Origin: Massilia sp. ST3
Lineage (GTDB): Bacteria > Pseudomonadota > Gammaproteobacteria > Burkholderiales > Burkholderiaceae_D
Assembly: GCF_018119405.1 (NCBI RefSeq)
Contig: NZ_JAGPWC010000016.1
Span: 23,579-87,578, forward strand
Reading direction: 5' to 3'
Length of the DNA stretch: 64,000 bases
Shown: one piece after another, positions 35,419-43,069 of the stretch
Position numbering within the stretch: position 1 is the first letter of the stretch
Layout: every line of letters begins with the position of its first letter
Notes under the pieces: model-generated
Databases searched by the model: none
What the model was told of the DNA's origin: nothing
The model's input: only the letters and a program-made list of their open reading frames with translations
Position numbers and translations under genes: made by a program

Positions 35419-38400
35419 GATAGCGTGGCGTGAAATACTCGGTCTTGACACCCTGGTTGGCCTTGAACTCCTTCCAGTCGATCACGGTCTTGTGGCCCGT
35501 CTGCACGTTCTGCACTTCCATGTGCATCGGCTGCCAGCGCGCCTTGGCGCTGTCGACGTTGACGATGTTGGCCAGGGTCGAGACCTTCAGCAGCTGCTTG
35601 GACTCGTCGTAGAACTCGGTCTTCAACGATAGGTACGACTGGTTGTCGATCCAGCTCAGGCGGCGCGAATAGCCCGACTGCGCGGCCACCTTGGCGTCCT
35701 TCGGCAGCGACTCCACCACGGTGCAGGCCTTGCCGTCCACGGTCTCGGTCTTGACGACCTTGTGGTTCCAGTCGCCCACCTTGTGGCCGATCACGTCGCC
35801 GTAGGACAGGTCGGTGCCCACGAAGCTCTCGTTCTTGTTGGACGAGGTCAGGCGGCGGGTCTTCTTCATCGCCGGCAGGTAGATCCACATGTCGTCGTCG
35901 CCGCCGCTCTTCTCCACCAGCAGGGTCACCGTGTTCTTGATGTCCGAGGGCGACAGGAAGCGGGTCACGCGCTTGGTATCCAGGGCGTTGTCCTGCATCT
36001 TGGTGGCGCCAAAGGTTTCGCGCACGCGGCGGTCGCCGTTCTTGTTGATCAGCTGGAAGGTCGCGTTCGAGGTCGAATCGTCGAAGCGGTTGGCCACGAA
36101 GTTCTTTTCCATCAGCTCGTTCGCTTGCATGCTGGAGGCTTGCGCATCCTGCGGCAGCATCGAGGCGCCCAGGCCGACGCTGGCGGCCAGCATCAGCGCG
36201 GTGCCGGCCTTGCCCGCCGGGACCGCCATCGGCGCGTGGGCCGTGGCGCGCTTGCGCAGGAAGCTCGGCTTGAGCACGTGGATCATGGACGGCAGCAGCA
36301 GCAGGGTCGTGACGACCGAGGCCACCATCGACAGCACGATCAGGATGCCCGACCAGATGTGGATGTTGAAGCCCTTGGACAGCATCAGCACCGAATAGCC
36401 GCCGGCGATCGCCGTGCCGACGTACAGGATGGCGCGGCCGGCCGATTCCAGCGCGCTGTCGATCGCCGCTTCCAGGGTTGCGTGATGGCCCAGCTCCTCG
36501 CGGATGCGGTACAGCAGGTAGATCGCATAGTCGGCGCCGATGCCGATCGCCATCGGGGCGGTGATCGCGTTCGGGGTGTTCAGCGGGATGCCGGTCAGGC
36601 CCATCACGCCGAAGTTGACGACGGCGGTGACGGCCAGCGGGGTCACCACCAGCAGCGCGCCCAGCAGCGAGCGGAACACCAGGGCCGAGACCGCGAAGAT
36701 CACCAGGCCGATCTGCAGCACGTTCTGCAGCTTGCCGTCCACCAGCGACTCCGACAGCGCGGTCGACTGCGGCACGCTGCCGCCGAAGTGGATCTGGATG
36801 CGCGGGTCGCCATGGTCCTTCAGGAAGGCCTTGGTATTCGCGATCACCTTCTGGATCTCGCCGCTGTTGTCATACTTGACGAAGGCGGTGATGTTGGCGT
36901 TCTGGTAGTTGTAGTCGACATAGCGGTCGAAGTCGGCCGGTTCGCCCGACATCGAGTACAGCAGCAGGAACTGGGACACCAGGTCGCGGCTGTTCGGGAT
37001 GGTCAGCTGGTCCGGCGCGTCGGCGTTCATGGCCTGGTTCATGCGCTTGACCAGGTCGACCACCGAGATGGTCTTGCCGATGCCCGGCTGGGTTTCCAGG
37101 AAGCGCTGGGTATCCTCGATCAGGTGCAGCACCTTCGGATCCTTGATCACGTCCTGCTCGCTGCCTTCGAAGATCACGTACAGCGTGTTGGTGCCGGCCA
37201 TGCGCTCGTTGATCAGCTTGTCATCCTGCTGGAACGGCAGGCTGTCGGAGAAGAAGCTCTTGTTCGAGTTCTCCACCTTCAGGCGGGTCACGCCGAACGC
37301 GGACACGGCCACGATCAGGGCGAAGGCCAGCCAGGTCTTGCCGACGGCGCGCGGAGAGGCGCCGCGCTTGACCAGGTTCACTACCGGGGTCAGGATGTCG
37401 AAGCGCTGCTTCTTGGTGCGCAGCTTGGGCGCCTTCAGCCACGAGCGCACGGCCGGGATGAAGGTCATCTCGATCACCAGGCCGCACAGGATGCCCAGGC
37501 CGGTGAAGATGCCGAAGTTGCGGATGGTGGTGATCTCGAAGGACATCAGCGACAGGAAGCCCACCACGGCGACGAAGCCGGCGGCCAGCATCACGGGGCC
37601 GACCTTGGCCATCGAGCGGATCACGGCTTCGCGGTTGGCCAGCGCCGGGGCCAGGCCGCGCTTGATCGCCAGCTCGAACTCCTCGTAGTAGCGCTTGAGC
37701 AGCTGCACCGCGTGTCCGGCCACCACGGCCAGGATCAGGATCGGGGTCACCGCGTTGAAGGCGTCCATCGGCACCTTGGACAGGCCCATCAGGCCCAGCG
37801 CCCACAGCACCGACAGCAGGGCCGTCACCAGCGGCAGGAAGAAGCCCTGCCAGGTGCGGAAGGCTTCCAGGTGCAGCAGGCCGACGATCAGGAAGGCGAT
37901 CGGGAACAGCAGCGCCATGCGCGCGGTGTATTTTTCGACGTAGTAGACGAACATCGGGGTGCCGCTGACCGACACCTGCACGTCATTGCTGGACTGGGCC
38001 GCGGTCAGCTTGTAGGCCGCTTCCAGGGTCGGGGTGAAACCCTTCGGGCCTTTTTCCACCGCGATCGAAATCGCCGCCATGTCGCGTTTTTCCGAGACCA
38101 CCACGCCGCTGTACAGCGGGTTGCGTTCGATCGCGGTCTTGAGCTTGGCGATGGCTTCGGCATTGATCTCCGCGCCGTGCAGCATCGGCTTGACCTCGAG
38201 GCCGTCCTCGGCGCCGGAAATGCCCTTGGCGCGCTTGGCGGCGATGCTCATCAGGGTCTCTGGCTTGACGTTCGGCAGGCCTTTCAGGCCTTCGGAGATG
38301 GCGCGCACGCGCTCCAGCACGTCGGGCTGGTATATGTCGCCATGCTTGGGCGAGACCCCCACCACCAGCACGTAGTTGGAACCGAACACCTTCTCGGCGA

Positions 38401-38566
38401 AGTTGGTGCCGATCACATACGGATGCTTTTGCGGCAGCATCTGGTTGGGATCGACGATGACCTTCAGGTGGCGCATCTGGGACACCATGAAGACCGTGGC
38501 GAGCACGGTCAGCAGAATGACCAGGAAGCGCCAGCGGACGACTTTCTCTATATATTTTGCGAACAT
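35402..38566 (-). CDS. RND/MMPL transporter fused to a LolA-like lipoprotein-sorting domain
   Basis: A 1054-residue fusion. Residues 1 to about 770 form an MMPL-type RND transporter: TM1 near 12-30, a large periplasmic loop, the TM block from LLFPIAFLIVGLLHL, a second periplasmic loop, and a second TM block ending ILIVLSMVASVVTTLLLLP. Residues 811-1054 match the outer-membrane lipoprotein-sorting (LolA-like) family, including WIYLPAMKKTRRLTSSNKNE and FVGTDLSYGDV. The joint (780-810) looks like a retained signal peptide (MAVPAGKAGTALMLAASVG... DAQA). In many genomes these are two adjacent genes. No ribosome binding site precedes the internal Met780, so a true fusion is likely. Predicted role: moving a lipid from the inner membrane toward the outer membrane. 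Confidence 0.9.
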   Translation of the reverse strand: MFAKYIEKVVRWRFLVILLTVLATVFMVSQMRHLKVIVDPNQMLPQKHPYVIGTNFAEKVFGSNYVLVVGVSPKHGDIYQPDVLERVRAISEGLKGLPNVKPETLMSIAAKRAKGISGAEDGLEVKPMLHGAEINAEAIAKLKTAIERNPLYSGVVVSEKRDMAAISIAVEKGPKGFTPTLEAAYKLTAAQSSNDVQVSVSGTPMFVYYVEKYTARMALLFPIAFLIVGLLHLEAFRTWQGFFLPLVTALLSVLWALGLMGLSKVPMDAFNAVTPILILAVVAGHAVQLLKRYYEEFELAIKRGLAPALANREAVIRSMAKVGPVMLAAGFVAVVGFLSLMSFEITTIRNFGIFTGLGILCGLVIEMTFIPAVRSWLKAPKLRTKKQRFDILTPVVNLVKRGASPRAVGKTWLAFALIVAVSAFGVTRLKVENSNKSFFSDSLPFQQDDKLINERMAGTNTLYVIFEGSEQDVIKDPKVLHLIEDTQRFLETQPGIGKTISVVDLVKRMNQAMNADAPDQLTIPNSRDLVSQFLLLYSMSGEPADFDRYVDYNYQNANITAFVKYDNSGEIQKVIANTKAFLKDHGDPRIQIHFGGSVPQSTALSESLVDGKLQNVLQIGLVIFAVSALVFRSLLGALLVVTPLAVTAVVNFGVMGLTGIPLNTPNAITAPMAIGIGADYAIYLLYRIREELGHHATLEAAIDSALESAGRAILYVGTAIAGGYSVLMLSKGFNIHIWSGILIVLSMVASVVTTLLLLPSMIHVLKPSFLRKRATAHAPMAVPAGKAGTALMLAASVGLGASMLPQDAQASSMQANELMEKNFVANRFDDSTSNATFQLINKNGDRRVRETFGATKMQDNALDTKRVTRFLSPSDIKNTVTLLVEKSGGDDDMWIYLPAMKKTRRLTSSNKNESFVGTDLSYGDVIGHKVGDWNHKVVKTETVDGKACTVVESLPKDAKVAAQSGYSRRLSWIDNQSYLSLKTEFYDESKQLLKVSTLANIVNVDSAKARWQPMHMEVQNVQTGHKTVIDWKEFKANQGVKTEYFTPRYLEKEL

Positions 38567-39738
38567 TGGCTGTTTCCTTTCGTGGTTGCGCTCATGAACA
38601 CTGGGTGGGCGCTGGCCCGGCTGGCTTCTTCGGCCAGCAGTTTTTCCTCCGGGGTGGCGGAAAAACGGTCCCATCTGGCCAGCTGCGGCGCCGCGAAGCG
38701 ATGCCACCAGAACGGCACCAGGGCGACGACGATCGTGCTGATGTAGCCGTAGGTGAGCTGCAGTGGCGTGTCGACCGCTTCCAGCTCCCAGTACTTCTTG
38801 TGGGCGTTGGCGTGGTGGTCGGCATGGCGCGACAGGTTCAGGAGTGCGTTGGAGGACATGCGCGTGTCGCAGTCCCAGCTGTGGCGCGGTTCGACCCGGG
38901 TGCCCGGGACGCGCACCACGCCGTAGTGCTCGATGTAGTTGACGGTCTCGAACAGGAACTTGGCCAGCACGATCACGAAGGTGTAGACCGCCACCCCGGT
39001 GAGCCCCGCCGCCAGGTACCACAGGCCGTACAGCACGGCCGTCATGGCCAGGCCGGTGAGCACGCGGTTATGCGCCGAGAACAGGGCCTTGCCGCGGTTG
39101 CGCAGGCGCTGGCCTTCGATTTCCCAGGATTCGCCGTACTGGCCGATGGTCGAGCGCAGGAAGAAGCTGTAGACCGATTCGCCGCGGCGCGCGGTGGCGG
39201 CGTCGAACACGGTGCCGACGTTGCGGTGGTGGGCGTACACGTGCGAGATCGAGAACTGGGCGTCGCCCACCATCGCCAGCAGCCAGCGGCCGGTGAACAT
39301 CGCCAGCCTGTCGGTGGTGCGGTGCACCAGCTCGTGGGCGTACAGGTGGTTCGAGGACAGCACGTAGCCGACCGCGAAGGTGCTCGCCAGCAGGCCGCGC
39401 AGGCCGGCCGCTTCCTTGATCGCCAGCAGGTCCACCGGATACATGCCGGCCACCCAGGCGGACAGGCCGAGCAGGTCGCCCGGCGACGCGATCCACACCA
39501 GGCTGAACATGTAGAGCGAGACGAAGGGCACGTACAGGTAGACCATCGCGTCGAGGATCCAGTGCTGCGAGTACTCGGGCACGCTGCGGTCGGGCGGGGT
39601 CAGGATGTCGCCCACCGCGTTGAGCAGGGTGATCACCACGGGGATGAAGAACGCCCACTGCGGCGCCAGGAACACCGTCAGCGCCGCCGCCGGAACGATC
39701 CAGCAGGTGAGGTAGGAATGCTTGAAATATTTATACAT
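38548..39738 (-). CDS. AlkB-like membrane diiron monooxygenase/desaturase
   Basis: A 396-residue integral membrane enzyme with alkane-hydroxylase histidine boxes: HELVH (135-139), HVYAHH (166-171), NYIEHYG (267-273) and RHADHHANAH (304-313). NYxEHYG is the signature that separates AlkB-type hydroxylases from acyl-lipid desaturases. Several membrane spans precede the first box. It is 35 nt downstream of the ferredoxin/reductase gene, the obvious electron donor, and overlaps the RND gene by 19 nt. The substrate is probably a long alkyl chain; hydroxylation, desaturation or N-oxidation are all possible. Confidence 0.88.
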   Translation of the reverse strand: MYKYFKHSYLTCWIVPAAALTVFLAPQWAFFIPVVITLLNAVGDILTPPDRSVPEYSQHWILDAMVYLYVPFVSLYMFSLVWIASPGDLLGLSAWVAGMYPVDLLAIKEAAGLRGLLASTFAVGYVLSSNHLYAHELVHRTTDRLAMFTGRWLLAMVGDAQFSISHVYAHHRNVGTVFDAATARRGESVYSFFLRSTIGQYGESWEIEGQRLRNRGKALFSAHNRVLTGLAMTAVLYGLWYLAAGLTGVAVYTFVIVLAKFLFETVNYIEHYGVVRVPGTRVEPRHSWDCDTRMSSNALLNLSRHADHHANAHKKYWELEAVDTPLQLTYGYISTIVVALVPFWWHRFAAPQLARWDRFSATPEEKLLAEEASRASAHPVFMSATTKGNSQCSQNI

Positions 39739-39773
39739 GGTCCATGTCCGTATCCTTGGGAGGCAGGCCGCCG

Positions 39774-40889
39774 TCAGGCGGCGCGCTGCTGTTCGTACTT
39801 GTCGAAGGCCATCTGGCCGGCCTGCATGCCGACCCCCTTCAGGGCGTCGATCGCGGTGTCCACCAGCGGGGTCGGACCGCACAGCAGCACGCGCCAGGCC
39901 TCGTCCGGCTGGGAGAAGCGCGGGTCGCCCTGGGCCGCCTGGCGCAGGATCTGCGGCAGGTGCTCGGCGACGTAGCCGCGCCGGCCCTGCCAGCCGCTGT
40001 CGCCTGGCTCGCGGTCGAGCACGACGTCGATCTGGAGCGGGACCCGGGCGCTGTCGGCCACGCGGCGCAGTTCGTCCAGGCCGTACATCTCGCCGCGGTC
40101 GCGCGCGCCGATCACCAGCAGCACCGGGGCGGGCTGGCCGCCATGCGGACCGCCGCCATCCATGCTGCGCGCATGGCCGGCGATGATGCCGCCGATGGCG
40201 CCCAGGCCGCTGCCGCCAGCGATGCACAGCAGCGGGGCCGGCTTGTCCTTGGACGATGTTTCGCCGATGCCGAACTCGCCAAACGGCGCCTCGACCAGCA
40301 CGTCCTTGCCGAGGTTGGCCGTGTCGGTCATCCAGGACGAGACCGCGCCGTCGGGGTAATGGGTGATGTCGAAGGAGATCAGCTGCTCGTTGTCGCCGGA
40401 CGCGACCATCGAGTAGCAGCGCGGATCGACCGGCATCCCGGCCGGCACCAGGCGCGCGAACTGCCCGGCGCGCCAGGACAGCGGCGCATCCAGGCGCAGC
40501 TGCACCCGGTGGATGCGCGCCGTCATGCGGCGCACCTCGACCAGGCGCGCGTTCAGGGTCGCGGTTTCCTCGATGGCGCCCGCATGCCAGGCCACCACCA
40601 TGTCGGACTGCACCGAAGTCTGGCAGGCCAGGTAGGCGCCGCCCGCGATTTCCTCCTGCGAGAACACGTATTCGCGTTCGATCAGGGACTTCGGCTGCCC
40701 TTCCAGGACCCGGATCTGGCAGGTCTTGCAGGCGCCGACGCGGCAGTTGTAGGGCGCCGCCACACCCTGCTGCAAGGCCGCCTCGAGCAGGTTGTCGCCT
40801 TGCTTGAGCTCGAGCACGGTGTTGCTTGGTTGAAACTTCACCGCGAACCTGGCGACTTCCCTGGGCTTCTTACGAAACAAACCTAACAT
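39774..40889 (-). CDS. fused 2Fe-2S ferredoxin / FAD-NAD(P)H oxidoreductase
   Basis: A 371-residue electron-transfer protein. The N-terminal plant-type ferredoxin has Cys49, Cys54, Cys57 and Cys89. An FAD-binding domain (about 105-215) has the RCYSM motif, and an NAD(P)-binding domain has LCIAGGSGLGAIGGI and the C-terminal LLCGPTPLVD. The start at 40889 is supported by GGGAG. It is the first gene of the left operon and should feed electrons from NAD(P)H to the neighbouring diiron enzymes. Confidence 0.93.
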   Translation of the reverse strand: MLGLFRKKPREVARFAVKFQPSNTVLELKQGDNLLEAALQQGVAAPYNCRVGACKTCQIRVLEGQPKSLIEREYVFSQEEIAGGAYLACQTSVQSDMVVAWHAGAIEETATLNARLVEVRRMTARIHRVQLRLDAPLSWRAGQFARLVPAGMPVDPRCYSMVASGDNEQLISFDITHYPDGAVSSWMTDTANLGKDVLVEAPFGEFGIGETSSKDKPAPLLCIAGGSGLGAIGGIIAGHARSMDGGGPHGGQPAPVLLVIGARDRGEMYGLDELRRVADSARVPLQIDVVLDREPGDSGWQGRRGYVAEHLPQILRQAAQGDPRFSQPDEAWRVLLCGPTPLVDTAIDALKGVGMQAGQMAFDKYEQQRAA

Positions 40890-41160
40890 CGATTCTCCCG
40901 TTCTTTGCTTTTCCGGACGCCGCCTTGCCATGGACATGGCGCGGGTCCGGACCAACCCGAAGACTAGCTGCGTCAGGGCAACGGGAAAATAGTCTGAGGG
41001 GACTAGTCCTCTCTAACCGGGTGCATGGCACTGGCTAACCGGCTTATATCCAAGACTTGGCAACAGGGAAATAATCCATTCCCGGAAAACCAACAATACA
41101 ACGCAGCCTTTCGGGTTCCCGCCCCTTGGGTCTCGCCTCTTCAAAACGAATGGAGTCTCT
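40890..41160. promoter_or_regulatory. divergent promoter region of the lipid-amine cluster
   Basis: 271 bp between the outward-facing left and right operons. It contains the GGGAG site for the reductase and GGAG before the GTG of the ThiS-like gene. It also holds a palindrome at 40996-41013 and a repeated CTAACCGG (41013-41020 and 41035-41042). It is the natural control point for both operons. Confidence 0.65.
40996..41013. promoter_or_regulatory. near-perfect 18-bp palindrome, candidate regulator site
   Basis: GAGGGGACTAGTCCTCTC pairs at 8 of 9 positions around GGACTAGTCC. It is centred in the divergent promoter region. The LuxR-type regulator at the end of the right operon is the likeliest binder (inference). 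Confidence 0.45.
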
Positions 41161-41442
41161 GTGAGCACTGTCTACGTACACCTGCCGATCCCGCTGCGCA
41201 AGTTCGCCAAGGGGGCCACCTCGATCCAATGCCATGCCGACACCGTGCTGGACGCCCTGCTCAAGCTGGACGAGATCGAGCCGTCGATGTCGCAGCGCCT
41301 GCTGGAAGCCGACCGCAGCGCGCCGAAGAAGTACATCAACGTCTATGTCGACGGCAAGCACATCGCCAAGACCGGCGGCCTGCAGACCTCCCTGTCCCAG
41401 GGCGGCAAGCTGGACATCGTCACCGCCTTCGCAGGAGGCTGA
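41161..41442 (+). CDS. ThiS/MoaD-like ubiquitin-fold sulfur carrier
   Basis: A 93-residue protein with a beta-grasp pattern (VYVHLPIPLRKFAKG, then INVYVDGKHIAKTGGLQTSL, then GGKLDIVTAFAGG). It ends exactly in Gly-Gly, the hallmark of proteins adenylated by ThiF/MoeB and converted to a C-terminal thiocarboxylate. It starts with GTG, preceded by GGAG. It is the first gene of the right operon, 2 nt before its predicted E1-like partner. It may donate sulfur to the cluster product or be conjugated to a protein. Confidence 0.88.
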   Translation: MSTVYVHLPIPLRKFAKGATSIQCHADTVLDALLKLDEIEPSMSQRLLEADRSAPKKYINVYVDGKHIAKTGGLQTSLSQGGKLDIVTAFAGG

Positions 41443-41444
41443 GC

Positions 41445-42596
41445 ATGAGCTACGAACAACGCGCGGCCTACCTGCGCCAGGCCATGACCGAGATCTCGCC
41501 GGAGCAGGCGCTGCGCATGGTCACCAGCGAAGGCGCCCTGCTGATCGACGTGCGCGACGGCGAGGAAATCAAGGGCGGCATGCCCGAACAGGCGGTACAC
41601 CTGGCGCGCGGCCAGCTGGAACTCAACGTGCACCACCTGGCGCAGGACCTCGACCAGCCGCTGGCCGTGCTGTGCGCCGGCGGCCTGCGCTCGCTGTTCG
41701 CGGCCGAGAGCCTGCAGAACCTGGGCTACACCAAGGTCTACAGCGTGCGCGGCGGCTTCAAGGGCTGGAAGGAAGCCGGCCTGGCGGTGCGCGTGCCGCA
41801 ACAGCTCAGCCCCCAGGCGCGCGAGCGCTATTCGCGCCACCTCCTGATTCCGGAAGTGGGTGAACAGGGCCAGCTGCGTCTGATGAACAGCCGCGTGCTG
41901 CTGCTCGGCGCCGGCGGCCTGGGTTCGCCCACCGCCCTCTACCTGGCGGCGGCCGGCATCGGCACCATCGGCATCGTCGATCCGGACGTGGTCGAGAGCA
42001 GCAACCTGCAGCGCCAGATCATCCACGGCGAAGACCAGCTGGGCAAGCTCAAGGTCGATTCGGCCGAGGCCTCGATCCGCCGCCTGAACTCCCAGGTCAA
42101 GGTGATCAAGCACCCGGTGCTGCTGGACGAGACCAATGCGCTCGAACTGCTGGCCGGCTACGACCTGGTGGTCGACGGCTCGGACAACTTCAAGACCCGC
42201 TACATCGTCAACGACGCCTGCGTCAAGCTGGGCATCCCCAACGTGCACGGCGCGATCTACCGCTTCGAAGGCTATGTCACCACCTTCGCCGCCGGCGAGG
42301 ACGAGCCCTGCTACCGCTGCCTGTACCCGGAACTGCCGCCGCCCGAGATGGCGCCGTCCTGCGCCGAAGCCGGCGTGCTGGGCGTGCTGCCGGGCGTGGT
42401 CGGCCTGCTCCAGGCCGTGGAAACGATCAAGCTGCTGCTCGGCATCGGCGAGAACCTGGCCGGCAAGATGCTGCGCATCGACGCCCTGAACAACGAGTTC
42501 TCGCTGCTCGGCGTCGACAAGGCGGACGGCTGCCTGTGCACGCACCACAAGGACGACATCCGCATCGAGCCGATGAGCTACGTCTGCGCGGTCTGA
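41445..42596 (+). CDS. rhodanese-ThiF/MoeB fusion (sulfur-carrier activating enzyme)
   Basis: A 383-residue two-domain enzyme. The N-terminal rhodanese (residues 15-115) has catalytic Cys77 in AVLCAGGLRS. The ThiF/MoeB E1-like domain (about 122-383) has the ATP motif GAGGLG (155-160), Asp179, an NLQRQ segment, zinc cysteines C289/C292 with C363/C365, and Cys306 (APSCAEAG) as a possible thioester cysteine. The order is reversed compared with eukaryotic MOCS3. AGGAGG precedes the ATG. It should adenylate and thiolate the ThiS-like protein encoded next to it. Confidence 0.92.
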   Translation: MSYEQRAAYLRQAMTEISPEQALRMVTSEGALLIDVRDGEEIKGGMPEQAVHLARGQLELNVHHLAQDLDQPLAVLCAGGLRSLFAAESLQNLGYTKVYSVRGGFKGWKEAGLAVRVPQQLSPQARERYSRHLLIPEVGEQGQLRLMNSRVLLLGAGGLGSPTALYLAAAGIGTIGIVDPDVVESSNLQRQIIHGEDQLGKLKVDSAEASIRRLNSQVKVIKHPVLLDETNALELLAGYDLVVDGSDNFKTRYIVNDACVKLGIPNVHGAIYRFEGYVTTFAAGEDEPCYRCLYPELPPPEMAPSCAEAGVLGVLPGVVGLLQAVETIKLLLGIGENLAGKMLRIDALNNEFSLLGVDKADGCLCTHHKDDIRIEPMSYVCAV

Positions 42597-42607
42597 ACGG
42601 GGTTGCG

Positions 42608-43069
42608 ATGATCACTGCGGTTACCTTCTACGATTTGCTGGTCCTGGTCCACGTCATCGCGATGCTGTCGTGGATCGGCGCCATGTACTTCAACCTGACC
42701 CTGCTGTTCCCGATGTACAAGGCGCAGGGCCCGGTGCGCTACGGCGAACTGATGCAGGCCCAGGGCACGCGCGCCGCGCCCCTGCTCTACCTCCTGATCG
42801 CCCTGACCCTCGGCTCCGGCATCGCCCTGTCGCTGACGGGTCCCGTCGCACCGACCTCGCCGCTGGCCATCGCCAAGGGCGCCTGCCTGCTCCTGATGCT
42901 GGCCTGCCACCTGTACGGCAGCCTGGTGCTGTGGCCGCGCGCGTTCTTCGCGCTCGACTCGGAAAAGGCGGCGATCTTCTTCGCTTACCGCGTATCGATG
43001 TTCTTCAGCGCCGGCGCCGGCACCGTCGCCATCGTCCTCACCTATCTCGGAAAACAGTTCAACCCATGA
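42608..43069 (+). CDS. small four-helix membrane protein (CopD/HemJ/DUF2269-like)
   Basis: A 153-residue integral membrane protein with four hydrophobic helices (about 8-30, 55-76, 85-105 and 128-148). A conserved-looking His in helix 1 (LLVLVHVIAMLSWIGAMYF) recalls CopD and HemJ-type heme-binding proteins. It lies 11 nt after the ThiF gene, and the next gene starts within its last codons. It could carry heme or electrons for the membrane oxygenases (inference). A precise family assignment is not possible by eye. Confidence 0.75.
   Translation: MITAVTFYDLLVLVHVIAMLSWIGAMYFNLTLLFPMYKAQGPVRYGELMQAQGTRAAPLLYLLIALTLGSGIALSLTGPVAPTSPLAIAKGACLLLMLACHLYGSLVLWPRAFFALDSEKAAIFFAYRVSMFFSAGAGTVAIVLTYLGKQFNP

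Noticed and set aside
36229..36300. Separate gene start for the LolA-like half of the RND fusion
   Set aside because: An in-frame Met780 with a signal-like sequence exists, but no ribosome binding site precedes it and the frame is continuous.
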